Below, piece by piece: positions 17,562-26,926 of a DNA stretch of 64,000 nt (positions within the stretch are counted from its first letter, which is position 1; each line of letters begins with the position of its first letter). Source of the stretch: Yamadazyma tenuis (lineage: Eukaryota; Ascomycota; Pichiomycetes; Serinales; Debaryomycetaceae); NCBI RefSeq assembly GCF_029203305.1, contig NC_089466.1, positions 558,001 through 622,000 on the forward strand. Direction: 5' to 3'. The translations under genes and the position numbers were made by a program. Below the pieces are notes generated by a model, which worked only from the letters and a program-made list of their open reading frames with translations, had not been told where the DNA came from and searched no databases.

Positions 17562-20243
17562 TCACAACTCATCATGGACTAAGTCTTTCTTTATGACAAT
17601 ATTCCAATCTTCATTGATGTGCAAACCAGGATTTTGGATTTCCAAGTTTCCGTCAATACTCTTGAAACGTAAACTAGCTCCATCATGCTCAACTTTTGTG
17701 GCATGAGTATTTAAGATTAGGATCTTTTCAATCCTGCGAGGAGCGTTGAAAGTCCCAGTGACTTTGTTAGTCAATTTGCCATTTTTGAGCTCAAAATTTG
17801 CAACCAAGAACAGTCCATTTTTGTAGTCGAATGATTCATAGTCATCCACATACAATGACCCAGAAGCTGAATTTGTACTGCTTGGTGCAACCACTAAGGT
17901 ATATGGATCATGATTCATCAACTTGCTTGATCTTCTATATCTCATTTTACGAGAAATTATCGACCCTCCTTTGATAACCATAGGAATATCTGATAAGGTC
18001 ACAGGAACTTTGACCAGTTGAGTATGGTAACGAGAACTGATTTTGCCGTTAGTGAAATCATAATAAATCTCCGAGTCTGGAAACACTATCGTGACTTCTT
18101 TGGTTGTTTCTTCAGTGACTGGTTTCACAAGAATACCCGAATTCCCGAGGAAAAATTCATCCTCTATATCATAGTTCTTTGAAAACTTTTGACTTTCATA
18201 GAATAAAGGCTTTAAAATAGGCATACCACTGATACTTGATTCCCGGAAAGCATTATAGAATTCTGGTAGCAAAGTATATCTCAAATTAATAGCATCTCTT
18301 ATGATCGACGTGTATGGTTCTCCTGGGACCCAAGGTTCTCTTCTTCTAGAGTCTATATGGGCATGCCCTCTGAAGAAAGGGTACCATATACCAGTCTGAT
18401 ACCATCTGGTTAACAAGTCTTTGGAAGGATTACCAAAGAATCCTCCTACATCAGCACCACCAAATGGCATACCAGCAACTCCATTATTGAGAAGCATAGG
18501 AATTGAAAGCTTAAGGTATTCCCACTTTGACATATTATCACCCGTCCACATGGCTGCGGACTTTTGCAGTCCAGCAAAAAACGATCTTGTCAATACGAAA
18601 GGTCTCTGTCTTTGGGTCAGCTCGAGACGTTTGGATAGAGAACTGTAAGTCATATCATGAAATTTTCTTCCATTTAAATTATGAAGAGATCGTTCTTCAT
18701 ACCCTCCATATTGCAAATTATCCCGTGGACTTGAAGTTTCTGGACCATCAAAAACAGAGATTTCGTTCATGTCATTCCAAAGATGAATGTTTGTATTGTC
18801 GAAAAACACCTTATTCTCGGGACTCAACCGATGAAGCTCATCCCAATATTCCTGAGAACCAGGGTTGAAAGAGTCTACCCAAAGAGACTCGCCCGGCCAA
18901 CAATGCCCATAAAAAGTATCGTTTTCAGAATTCATCAATGTCAATCCATTTTTCTGGAGATGATTTGACACTTTTGATCCCTTCTTGATATGAGGATCAA
19001 TGATGATGATCAAGTTTCTTCCTGTCAAATCCAACTCATCCAACATTCCACTAGGATCGGGAAAATTAGAATTCCATGTGAAGTACTGTTTATTGTCAGT
19101 GTACTCTATATCCAACCATATCGAATCATAAGGGATTTGATGCTCATCAAATAACGAGTTAATTTCCAAAAGGTCTTTCTGATCGTTGTAATTCCACCTG
19201 CACTGGTGATATCCAAGGGCAAAAAGTTGTGGTAATGTGGGAAAACCAGTGATTTCTCCATATTTCTTATTCACTTCTGCAGGAGATTCCCCAAAAAATA
19301 TAATGAAGTCTAGCACACCATTTTCACTCATCCAATGAGTCTTAGCACCAGACTTAGGCTTGGAAAGATTTATATAGGTGTCAGCACTATTGATCCAAAA
19401 TAAACCCATGGACAATCTGGGTTTAGATACCAATAAGAATGGAATAGAGCCATACATTGGCAAATTAGAGTCTACTTCATACTCAAATATGTCGACGTTG
19501 TACAAACGGTATATTTCCTCTTCCAACTTTAAACCTTTAGAATGCTCTGGGATCCCATATGCGTTATGAAAGTCAACAAAGTTGAAGTCTAACCCAATAG
19601 ATTCTGGTCCCAACGGGAGTTTATCACTCGTGGAGTCTTTGAAATTATCTCTGAACATATTGAAGTCACTTTCCTCTGGCAAAAGTTGTTGTTGATTATC
19701 AGACTCATTTCTGAAATGCTCCAAATTCAAGAATTTGTCTTCGTTAATGGTCATTTGGAGAGTTTCATTTACAAACACCTCGATCTTGAAGTCTTTGTAA
19801 AGCAACACTCGTATAAATTTTGATGTGATACATATCTTTTCAGCCCCATCATGAATTGTGATGGAGGTCGAGTCTTTAAGTCGGAGTTCATGAGGTAATA
19901 CATGTTCTGAAGCTTTGAATCGATTAGCATTGATATTCAAATCAACATTTCTATTCTCATCAAGGGTGAATCTGATATTATCATTCTCAAGAAAAGATAA
20001 TTGGAATGGGAGCTTGACATCAGAATTTGGAAGCTTCTTCGTCAATAATCCTGAGATTACAGCATATTCAGAACCAACCTCAATCGCATCTTCAATAAAA
20101 TAGTTGCTAATTTTTGTTTGGAGTTTATTGCGGCAATAATCTATGTTTCTCTTGCAAAAGCCATTTTCTTCACACGATTTGAAAAGATATTGTTTCGCCA
20201 GAATCACCAAACAGAACCAATAAAATATAGCAAAGATTTGCAT
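17562..20243 (-). CDS. ROT2: Glucosidase II catalytic alpha subunit (GH31)
   Basis: This is the ER enzyme that trims the two inner alpha-1,3-glucoses from N-glycans after glucosidase I. The 893-residue protein opens with a hydrophobic signal peptide (about residues 1-18), and the family's conserved N-terminal Cys residues follow. The GH31 barrel shows GYHQCRWNY and SIWLDIEYTD. The nucleophile is Asp491 in WNDMNE and the acid/base is Asp569 in MWTGDNMSKW. GMPFGGADVGGFFGNP and RGHAHIDSRRREPW lie just beyond. C-terminal beta-sandwich domains complete it. No KDEL-type signal is seen at the C-terminus (..DLVHDEL); retention of this subunit normally depends on the beta subunit, though the terminal HDEL could itself act as a yeast ER-retrieval signal. 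It is convergent with SLX1 with no spacer. Confidence 0.96.
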   Translation of the reverse strand: MQIFAIFYWFCLVILAKQYLFKSCEENGFCKRNIDYCRNKLQTKISNYFIEDAIEVGSEYAVISGLLTKKLPNSDVKLPFQLSFLENDNIRFTLDENRNVDLNINANRFKASEHVLPHELRLKDSTSITIHDGAEKICITSKFIRVLLYKDFKIEVFVNETLQMTINEDKFLNLEHFRNESDNQQQLLPEESDFNMFRDNFKDSTSDKLPLGPESIGLDFNFVDFHNAYGIPEHSKGLKLEEEIYRLYNVDIFEYEVDSNLPMYGSIPFLLVSKPRLSMGLFWINSADTYINLSKPKSGAKTHWMSENGVLDFIIFFGESPAEVNKKYGEITGFPTLPQLFALGYHQCRWNYNDQKDLLEINSLFDEHQIPYDSIWLDIEYTDNKQYFTWNSNFPDPSGMLDELDLTGRNLIIIIDPHIKKGSKVSNHLQKNGLTLMNSENDTFYGHCWPGESLWVDSFNPGSQEYWDELHRLSPENKVFFDNTNIHLWNDMNEISVFDGPETSSPRDNLQYGGYEERSLHNLNGRKFHDMTYSSLSKRLELTQRQRPFVLTRSFFAGLQKSAAMWTGDNMSKWEYLKLSIPMLLNNGVAGMPFGGADVGGFFGNPSKDLLTRWYQTGIWYPFFRGHAHIDSRRREPWVPGEPYTSIIRDAINLRYTLLPEFYNAFRESSISGMPILKPLFYESQKFSKNYDIEDEFFLGNSGILVKPVTEETTKEVTIVFPDSEIYYDFTNGKISSRYHTQLVKVPVTLSDIPMVIKGGSIISRKMRYRRSSKLMNHDPYTLVVAPSSTNSASGSLYVDDYESFDYKNGLFLVANFELKNGKLTNKVTGTFNAPRRIEKILILNTHATKVEHDGASLRFKSIDGNLEIQNPGLHINEDWNIVIKKDLVHDEL

Positions 20244-20556
20244 TTTGTGGTATACCTAGCCTCGTCCAAATTTAAATACAAGTCAACAGCACTTTAGCTA
20301 ATCCAAACAAGTACAATCGCAATGATGAAATAGATTTAAGGTTCAATTGAAGTATTTGAGTACTTCCTATGTATCTTTCACTTTCACAATATAATATTGA
20401 GACGAAAAACGGTAGCAAAGGCTGCTAAGCATTTAGCAGCGCGATCTATGAACAGCTTCGCCAGTGTAGTGCCCTGCCCATTATCGCTCCCCATAGAAGC
20501 GCGAAAAATTTGAACGACTAGAAAATGACAAAACATCTTCTTGTGACTGAGTTATT
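20244..20556. other. Divergent ROT2/BRE1 promoter
   Basis: This 313-bp region lies between two start codons. It holds two GCGCG cores, at 20439-20443 and 20499-20503. The second runs into GCGCGAAAAATTT, which combines a CGCG core with an A/T tract and resembles both E2F/MBF-like and RRPE-like elements. No gene was seen. Confidence 0.5.
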
Positions 20557-22374
20557 ATGGAACGCGAAAGAGGCATAAAAGACAAGGTCAAGCTCGAAGA
20601 TGGTGTAGACACTGACCATCATCTTACAAAGAAACGGAAAGTGTACGATGAAATTTCTGAGCCTGATGGGCCCTTAACTCAAGAGGATGTTAAATACTTC
20701 AAGAAGCAGGCTATTTGGAGACAGATGAGGTACTATAAGCACAAGGCAAATACGCATGAAGTATCTGTGTCAGATACTTCCAGAAAGATTGAACTGTTGA
20801 ACCATGAAGTTGCTGACTTAAAATCCTGGCAGTTGAAGGTGTTCAAGCAACTTAATAAGCCAATCACTGACGATAAAGAACTCGTTTCTTCTATTAATGA
20901 AATTTTAGATGGCAAGATCTCCGACGATGATGTTAAAGAGAAGCTACAGAAACTTAATGAGTATATTGACGAAGTGGCAAGACTTGAAGGTGAGAATGAA
21001 GTTTTGAAAAATTTGAAATCAGACTTGGAAGTCAAGGTCGATGAACTTACAGATAAGCTTTTGAAGCAAAGAGAACGGTTAGAAAGTGAACTGGTACTGA
21101 GAGTATACAAACTCAAGAAAGAGGAACCTACTCTTGTAGTAAATGGTAAGGAAGAGGCTAACGGAACCCATGACGTGGCAAATTCTTCAACTGGAGATTT
21201 TAGTGAAGAGGTCAAAGAGTTGAACCGGATAATCAAGGAATTCGAGAGCAAGTTCCAAGTTATCCTTGCAGAGAAAGAATCACTAAGCAGAGACTTAAAG
21301 GCCCCTGTGGAAGTCATTAAGGTGGAAAGTAATAGCCTCAACCAGGATTCATCAATCGAAGAAGAGTTGAATAAGAAAGATGCTATAATCAAAGAACTAA
21401 ATCATAAGTTGAACAACAGTGCCGAGTTATTGAACGATGAACTGACGAAAATGCAAAAGAAATTACTTGAAGCAATACGGAAACACGAGGGTGATTTAGT
21501 AAGAATCAGAAATGCCAGGGATGATTTGCTCAACAAGGTAAGCTTACTCGAAAGACAAAAGTCCAATGAAACATTGATTAAATTAAACCAACAAATTACG
21601 GAACTGCTTAACTTTCAAAACCTTCGAACAAGCAATAGTGATACCACTAGCGAAGAAATCATCAAAGAACTCGAAGAGAGCTACAAGAAACTCATTAGTG
21701 ACATTCATATTAAGGTTCTCAGCCAAGCTGAACAGGAAAACTTAATCAAAAAGTATCAGATTGAAAAAACCAAAGCTGACCAAAAGTATTTCCAAGTCAT
21801 GAAGATCCGTGACACGTTAACCAATGAAAACAGACTTTTGAAATTAACTGTCAACAAATCTAATGAAATCATTGAAAAATATAACGAATTTGAATCCAAG
21901 TATAAGGAGAAAGTTAACAAATTACAAGAGATTATTGACGAACACCGCAAGCATATTACCAACCTTAAGGTTGATAACAAGAAGCTTGTTCTGGAAAATC
22001 ACTTTAAGCTGGTGGAAATCAGTAAAATGATGAATAAAATAAATGAAATGAGCAATGACCTCAAAGTCATTAAACAAGAGAAAGTGGTTCTTAGCAACAA
22101 GACCACAGAAAAAGACATTGAATTAATGAAATTACAAAAGTACAAGCATCAAAGTAACAGTAATTCTACAGTTGACAATGAAGAACTTAACGGATTCAGA
22201 AGTATGGTTAAATGTTCAGTCTGTTCGAAGAATTGGAAAGATACAGTGATCACAGTTTGTGGACATGTGTTTTGCAGCCAATGCACTAGAGAACGGTTAA
22301 ATGCCAGACTAAGGAGATGTCCCAGTTGTAACAAAGGCTTCAGTACCAACGATTTACTTGGGATCCATTTATAG
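20557..22374 (+). CDS. BRE1: E3 ubiquitin ligase for histone H2B, Bre1
   Basis: Bre1 works with Rad6 to monoubiquitinate histone H2B, which promotes H3K4 and H3K79 methylation. The 605-residue protein (S. cerevisiae about 700) begins with a basic stretch and the conserved 'LTQEDVKYFKKQAIWRQMRYYK' region. It continues as a long coiled coil (about 75-540) and ends in a C3HC4 RING at about 553-592 (CSVC..., CGHVFCSQC, CPSC). The last residues, LLGIHL, follow the family pattern of ending shortly after the RING. Start ATG 20557 is the first in the frame. The long minus-strand frame inside it is a shadow of the coiled-coil codons. Confidence 0.95.
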   Translation: MERERGIKDKVKLEDGVDTDHHLTKKRKVYDEISEPDGPLTQEDVKYFKKQAIWRQMRYYKHKANTHEVSVSDTSRKIELLNHEVADLKSWQLKVFKQLNKPITDDKELVSSINEILDGKISDDDVKEKLQKLNEYIDEVARLEGENEVLKNLKSDLEVKVDELTDKLLKQRERLESELVLRVYKLKKEEPTLVVNGKEEANGTHDVANSSTGDFSEEVKELNRIIKEFESKFQVILAEKESLSRDLKAPVEVIKVESNSLNQDSSIEEELNKKDAIIKELNHKLNNSAELLNDELTKMQKKLLEAIRKHEGDLVRIRNARDDLLNKVSLLERQKSNETLIKLNQQITELLNFQNLRTSNSDTTSEEIIKELEESYKKLISDIHIKVLSQAEQENLIKKYQIEKTKADQKYFQVMKIRDTLTNENRLLKLTVNKSNEIIEKYNEFESKYKEKVNKLQEIIDEHRKHITNLKVDNKKLVLENHFKLVEISKMMNKINEMSNDLKVIKQEKVVLSNKTTEKDIELMKLQKYKHQSNSNSTVDNEELNGFRSMVKCSVCSKNWKDTVITVCGHVFCSQCTRERLNARLRRCPSCNKGFSTNDLLGIHL

Positions 22375-23782
22375 ACGCCTGTAATTATTTTGTAGCATTT
22401 GTATAATAGAGTAAGTTTAATGAATGTATTATAGATGTAGTACATTGCAGATAAGCACATATCATATCACGTGAGCGTATGTCGACATCGTCAATGCACC
22501 ACATTCGAAATTGCCGAGAATAGGTGCGTAAAGCTTCTCCGATCCCACAACATACTACTTCGAGAGAATGCAAACGCAACCGTGGTAAGTCTTCCTCAAA
22601 AGCAATATCCCGCCAGGGGGGTTCACTTTCATTATCAACTCTCAACATCTATACTGAAAAATGGTTGCTAGCCCCCTTCGTCGCGTTCATGCAACCCAGG
22701 CACGATATTAAAGATTACCCGGAAGTACAAATTCACTCAGACGTGCCCTGATGAACCCGCGCGACCAGCCTCGTACCAAGTTGGTACTAAAGTCGCGCAA
22801 TATTGTACGACCCTTGCTGTCCTTCCTGCATTATTTTGGTATAGGGGCTTTTCACGTCCCCAAAACAATTTCGCCACATACACGCTTTCGCCCATCAGAA
22901 AAGTAGATGATGCTTTCCTGATATGCGGGAGTTTTTTCCATCGTCTCAGATTTTTCACAGCCAGCACATACTTCATTTAGAATTTATATCCAAGTCTACA
23001 AGAGATAAGCGATCGAGCCAGTAGCCGATTAAGCATGTTTAAAGAACCCATAGCTGTCACGTGTTAAAATCTGAGGGGCACAGCCACCTCTGTTGATGAA
23101 CACGGGACATTTACCAGAAGCCAGGTGTCAAAATATTAAAAATATGTCTTTGCAACGTACGTTGTCGTTATATGGAACACATTCATGCTTTTCAACACCT
23201 ACTGTTTGAAGATGAACGAAGGATTGAATCATATCTTGAAAATTAGCGGAAATATAATTGAAACAAGTTTGAGCCACACGCCTATTTGGCCACAACCTGT
23301 TATTGACTCCTTCAGAGCAAATAAACAACCAAAGATCAAGTTGCCAGTACCCTCAAGTGCATGTTAAGAACCACAATAGCCATTAAATGGAAGGGGATGA
23401 AAAGGTATACTGGGTGTTCTGGATAGCCCAGATTGTGTCAAATATTATACACGTAGAATAGGCATTCTAAGGGGCGAACTCCCCCAAATTTTACTTGAAT
23501 AGTGGTGACATGAACTACTAGAACAATCAACCTACTGGCATCTCCTGAAACATCTCTATCTGAGCTCTGCAAACAAAAAATAACTGTAATTTACCTCTTC
23601 AAAAATTTTATCCCTGAATTTTTTTTGGTTTTGTCCTATTCGCCATCGACCAGCAACGAAAAATTATTTAAATAATTTGAATTTCCCTCTTTTCTAAAAA
23701 CAGACTTTTTTTGCCATCTCGGAATCTGGTCGTGTCGTGTGCGAATTCGCCTAATCTTAATATTTATTTCATCACGCACAAC
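22375..23782. other. Long intergenic region BRE1-BDF1
   Basis: These 1408 bp lie between the BRE1 stop and the BDF1 ATG. They include two TCACGTG/CACGTGA Cbf1-type E-boxes (22467-22473 and 23057-23063), a nested inverted repeat (22759-22798) and a GC-rich patch. Nearer the gene are an AAAAATTTT stretch (about 23597-23606) and T-rich tracts. The short frames here (for example 22737-22976 and 23128-23367) show no recognisable motif and mutually overlap. I see no gene, but a non-coding RNA cannot be excluded by reading. Confidence 0.5.
22759..22798. repeat. Nested inverted repeat
   Basis: The outer arms GCGCGAC (22759-22765) and GTCGCGC (22792-22798) are perfect complements. Inside them GTACCAA (22773-22779) and TTGGTAC (22781-22787) form a second perfect palindrome around one base. 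The two axes are almost concentric (about 22778.5 and 22780). It could be a dimeric-factor site or a cruciform-forming element. It is not followed by a T-run typical of an RNA terminator. Confidence 0.75.
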
Positions 23783-25606
23783 ATGGAAAAGAACCAGTTT
23801 GACTACGAAAAGAGAATGGTGCAGCCTCCCTTGAGCCCACCAAATCCTTCGTCAAGCCCTTCGCCAAACCCTACCACTGTGGATGCCGTGAAGATGACGA
23901 CTGTGGCAGCCCCTACTGCTGCTGTTTCAGTTCCCGCCTCCGGTGCTGATACTTTGGCACCTCAAACTATTCTGCCAACAGAGCCTACTTCCAATACGGC
24001 CAGCGACGGTGTTCCCACCGGCAATATTCCCACCGCGGCCTCTCCAGCCCCAACCTCAGTATACACTTCTGGTCCCGCTGTGGTTCCTGTAAATATGGTT
24101 CCGGCCCCAACTCCTCAACCAGAACCTGATATGAATGACCTTCCTGACAATCCTATGCCTAAACATCAGGCTAAGTTTGCCCTCAACACCATCAAGAATG
24201 TGAAGCGTTTAAAAGATGCAGGTCCATTTTTGAAACCGGTTGATATTATCAAGTTGAATATTCCTTTCTACTACAATTTTGTTCCAAAACCAATGGATTT
24301 ATCAACTATTGAGAAAAAGCTTACTGTCAGTGCCTACGAGGTACCTGAACAATTTATTGATGACTTCAACTTGATGGTGAGCAACTGCATAAAGTTCAAT
24401 GGAGAAAATTCCCCAATCGCTAAGATGGGTAAAAATATCCAAGCTTATTTCGAAAAGCACATGTTGAACTTCCCACCAAAAGAAGCGAACGAAAGTGAAT
24501 TAAGTACGGCTTCGAAAAGAAGGATTGAGCTGCAACTGCTGGTTCCCTCAATTGCCAGTAACAGACCAAAGAGAAACATACACCCACCAAAACCAAAAGA
24601 GTTGCCATACGATAATAGACCAAGAAAGAAGAAGTTTGCTGCTGATTTAAGATTTTGTAATCAAATACTCAAAGATCTCATCAGTAAGAAGCATTTCAGC
24701 TATAACTTCCCATTTTTGCAACCGGTGGATGCCGTTGCTTTGAATATTCCAAATTATTCTGACATAATTAAGCAGCCAATGGATTTGTCCACGATTCAAT
24801 CAAAGTTGGCTAATAATCAATATGAGAATGGTGATGAATTTGAACTGGACGTGACCTTGATGTTTGAGAATTGTTACAAATTCAATCCTGAAGGTACGGA
24901 TGTGAGTATGATGGGCCACAAGTTACAGGATATCTTCCAGAAGAAATGGATTAACAGGCCAATTCCAAAGGATACTCCTCAGAATTCTGATAATGAAGAT
25001 TATTCTGACGATGAATTTCTGGATGACAACAGTGATGTGGATGAAAGTGTTTTATCCAATATCCCCGCTATCAAATTTTTGGAAGATCAATTGATTAGAA
25101 TGACCCAGGAGTTAGATAAGTTGAAGAAAGATCACTTGTTGAAAATCAAGCAACAGCGTGAACAAAGACGCAAATCCCGTGCAAGTGGTAAGAACCGTAA
25201 AAGAAGTGGCTCTATGGCCCACAGCACAGGTGGAAAATCCAAGAAGATTAAATTGATACCTCAAATTCAAGTCACATATGAGATGAAGAAACAAGTTAGT
25301 GAACAAGTTCCAAACTTGCCAGATAAGAAGCTTCAAGAATTTATAAAGATTATAAAGGATGATGTCGACTTGAATGATGAGGAAGAGGTTGAATTGGATA
25401 TGGATCAATTGGAAGACAAAACTATCTTGAAGTTGTACAACTTCTTGTTTGACAAGAAGCCAGCTAAGGCCAAAAAGATGGAGTTGACCACAAACTACGA
25501 TAAGCTCACGAAGTTGAAGAACCAATTAAGTTTGTTCGATGAAGGTATGAGGGCTGAAAGTAGTGATGATGATGATATGAGTAGCGAGAGTTCAGAAGAG
25601 GAATGA
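23783..25606 (+). CDS. BDF1: BET-family double bromodomain protein
   Basis: Bdf1 binds acetylated histones H3/H4 and links chromatin to TFIID and SWR1. I start at ATG 23783 (607 residues); the open frame extends upstream only to a TTG. The first 115 residues are Pro/Thr/Ser/Ala-rich. Bromodomain 1 is at about 118-232, with acetyl-lysine-binding Asn206 in NCIKFN. Bromodomain 2 is at about 287-392, with Asn368 in NCYKFNPEG. An acidic/Ser region, a basic coiled segment, the NET/ET domain at about 493-570 and an acidic Ser/Asp/Glu tail follow. CTG codons at 250, 252, 253 and 355 must read as Ser. Codon 355 lies in bromodomain 2 at a position usually polar or small in the family, which fits. S. 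cerevisiae BDF1 and DUS4 also lie near each other. Confidence 0.95.
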   Translation: MEKNQFDYEKRMVQPPLSPPNPSSSPSPNPTTVDAVKMTTVAAPTAAVSVPASGADTLAPQTILPTEPTSNTASDGVPTGNIPTAASPAPTSVYTSGPAVVPVNMVPAPTPQPEPDMNDLPDNPMPKHQAKFALNTIKNVKRLKDAGPFLKPVDIIKLNIPFYYNFVPKPMDLSTIEKKLTVSAYEVPEQFIDDFNLMVSNCIKFNGENSPIAKMGKNIQAYFEKHMLNFPPKEANESELSTASKRRIELQLLVPSIASNRPKRNIHPPKPKELPYDNRPRKKKFAADLRFCNQILKDLISKKHFSYNFPFLQPVDAVALNIPNYSDIIKQPMDLSTIQSKLANNQYENGDEFELDVTLMFENCYKFNPEGTDVSMMGHKLQDIFQKKWINRPIPKDTPQNSDNEDYSDDEFLDDNSDVDESVLSNIPAIKFLEDQLIRMTQELDKLKKDHLLKIKQQREQRRKSRASGKNRKRSGSMAHSTGGKSKKIKLIPQIQVTYEMKKQVSEQVPNLPDKKLQEFIKIIKDDVDLNDEEEVELDMDQLEDKTILKLYNFLFDKKPAKAKKMELTTNYDKLTKLKNQLSLFDEGMRAESSDDDDMSSESSEEE

Positions 25607-25706
25607 ACGCATACATAGTCCTGTAATAATAATGTATATTAATCAGAGTAAACGCAGGTAGGGATATGTGCAGCCAGTGTAAGTCTAACTCTGTCGCGCT
25701 TTTCAT

Positions 25707-25714
25707 CTCATCGC
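25707..25714 (-). promoter_or_regulatory. PAC-like element upstream of DUS4
   Basis: CTCATCGC is the exact reverse complement of GCGATGAG, the PAC motif of ribosome-biogenesis genes. It sits 40 bp upstream of the DUS4 ATG and 8 bp from a CGCGC core (25695-25699). DUS4, a tRNA-modification gene, would fit this regulon. Confidence 0.5.
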
Positions 25715-25754
25715 TTGATTTCAAATCGTCATAGTTGTGAAGATAGAGGACTCA

Positions 25755-26879
25755 ATGAATAACAGTAAAAGCATGCCCAGTCCAAGTGAATCAGCAAAAA
25801 AGCGTTCAAAAGATAATGATGAACTTGTTCAAGATCTAAAAACACTCCATATAACTCCAAATAAGAATATGTTAAAAGAAAGGATTACTCCGAGAGACCC
25901 AAAATACAAACCTATCAACATAATACAAGTTAATATTGCTAACAATAAATACACCACCATTGCTGGACCGATGGTGAGGTACTCAAAGCTTCCCTTTCGT
26001 GCATTATTGAGGAACTTTAAGTGTGATATAGTGTATTCTCCTATGATTCTTGCACGTGAGTTCGTAAGGAATGATATTGCACGTCTTTCAGATTTCACCA
26101 CAAACTCAGAGGACAAGAGTCTAATAGTGCAAGTAGGAGTGAATAATGAACTTGATTTGCTCAGGTTTGTGGATATGGTTCATCCGTATGTGGATGGAAT
26201 AGGATTGAATTGTGGATGTCCGATTAAGGAACAAGTCGCAGAGGGTATAGGAGCAGCACTAATGTCAGAGCCGGACTTGGTAGCCAGAATGATCAAGGTG
26301 GTCAAAGATAAGTACAAAGACACGGTGTGTATTGACGCAAAAATAAGGATTCACAAGGATTTGGAAGAAACTGTTGAATTTGTCAAAAAGGTTCAGGCCA
26401 GTGGAGTAGACTTTATTACAATTCATGGACGTACAAAGAGTACCAGATCGTCAATTCCAGTAAACCTTGATGCCATAAAATATGTTCGGCAGTTTACCAC
26501 TGTTCCAGTTATGGCAAATGGTGATTGTTTTAATCCGGAGGATGTAGAGAGAATTTGCAGTTACACTGGCTGCGACGGAGTCATGTCCGCTAGAGGAGTG
26601 TTGCAAAATCCAGCTTTATTTGCTGGGTATGATAAAACTCCATGGATGGCAGTGGAACTCTTCTGGCACTACTCTATGTCTTATGGACTACCGTTTAGAA
26701 TCATTCAACACCATTTATCAGAGATGTTGCACCAAATTTTAACTAATGCTAAGTTGAAAGAAATGAACTTCATTAACAATTTAGTTGATTTGATGGACTG
26801 GTTTGACCACAACTTTGATTTGAAACGGAACAGTGATCCTGGGTTTGCTACAAGGGTCGAAGTTCCTTATAAATTATAG
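25755..26879 (+). CDS. DUS4: tRNA-dihydrouridine synthase (Dus4 type)
   Basis: The enzyme reduces uridine in the tRNA D-loop (positions 20a/20b in yeast) using FMN and NAD(P)H. Start ATG 25755 gives 374 residues (S. cerevisiae 367); the frame extends 6 codons further to a GTG only. After a ~75-residue leader comes TTIAGPMVRYSKLPFR, the FMN-binding start of the TIM barrel. The catalytic Cys155 lies in LNCGCP. Lys in DAKIRI, then THGRT, ANGDCF and SARGVLQNP, mark the remaining flavin and phosphate-binding loops. The short helical C-terminal part is typical. The family signature favours Dus4 over Dus1-3, though Dus1 is the nearest alternative. It is tail-to-tail with SMC4, 47 bp apart. Confidence 0.93.
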   Translation: MNNSKSMPSPSESAKKRSKDNDELVQDLKTLHITPNKNMLKERITPRDPKYKPINIIQVNIANNKYTTIAGPMVRYSKLPFRALLRNFKCDIVYSPMILAREFVRNDIARLSDFTTNSEDKSLIVQVGVNNELDLLRFVDMVHPYVDGIGLNCGCPIKEQVAEGIGAALMSEPDLVARMIKVVKDKYKDTVCIDAKIRIHKDLEETVEFVKKVQASGVDFITIHGRTKSTRSSIPVNLDAIKYVRQFTTVPVMANGDCFNPEDVERICSYTGCDGVMSARGVLQNPALFAGYDKTPWMAVELFWHYSMSYGLPFRIIQHHLSEMLHQILTNAKLKEMNFINNLVDLMDWFDHNFDLKRNSDPGFATRVEVPYKL

Positions 26880-26926
26880 TATTTCATTTTATTATACAAT
26901 ACATATATTATACATTTCGATTTGAT

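Noticed and set aside
20733..21392. 219-codon minus frame inside BRE1
   Set aside because: Antisense shadow of the coiled coil; Ser/Leu-rich composition without motifs.
22737..22976. 79-codon minus frame in the BRE1-BDF1 spacer
   Set aside because: It overlaps the nested inverted repeat, lacks recognisable features and competes with other random frames.
23711..23782. 24-codon upstream extension of BDF1
   Set aside because: It begins with TTG; the first ATG is 23783.
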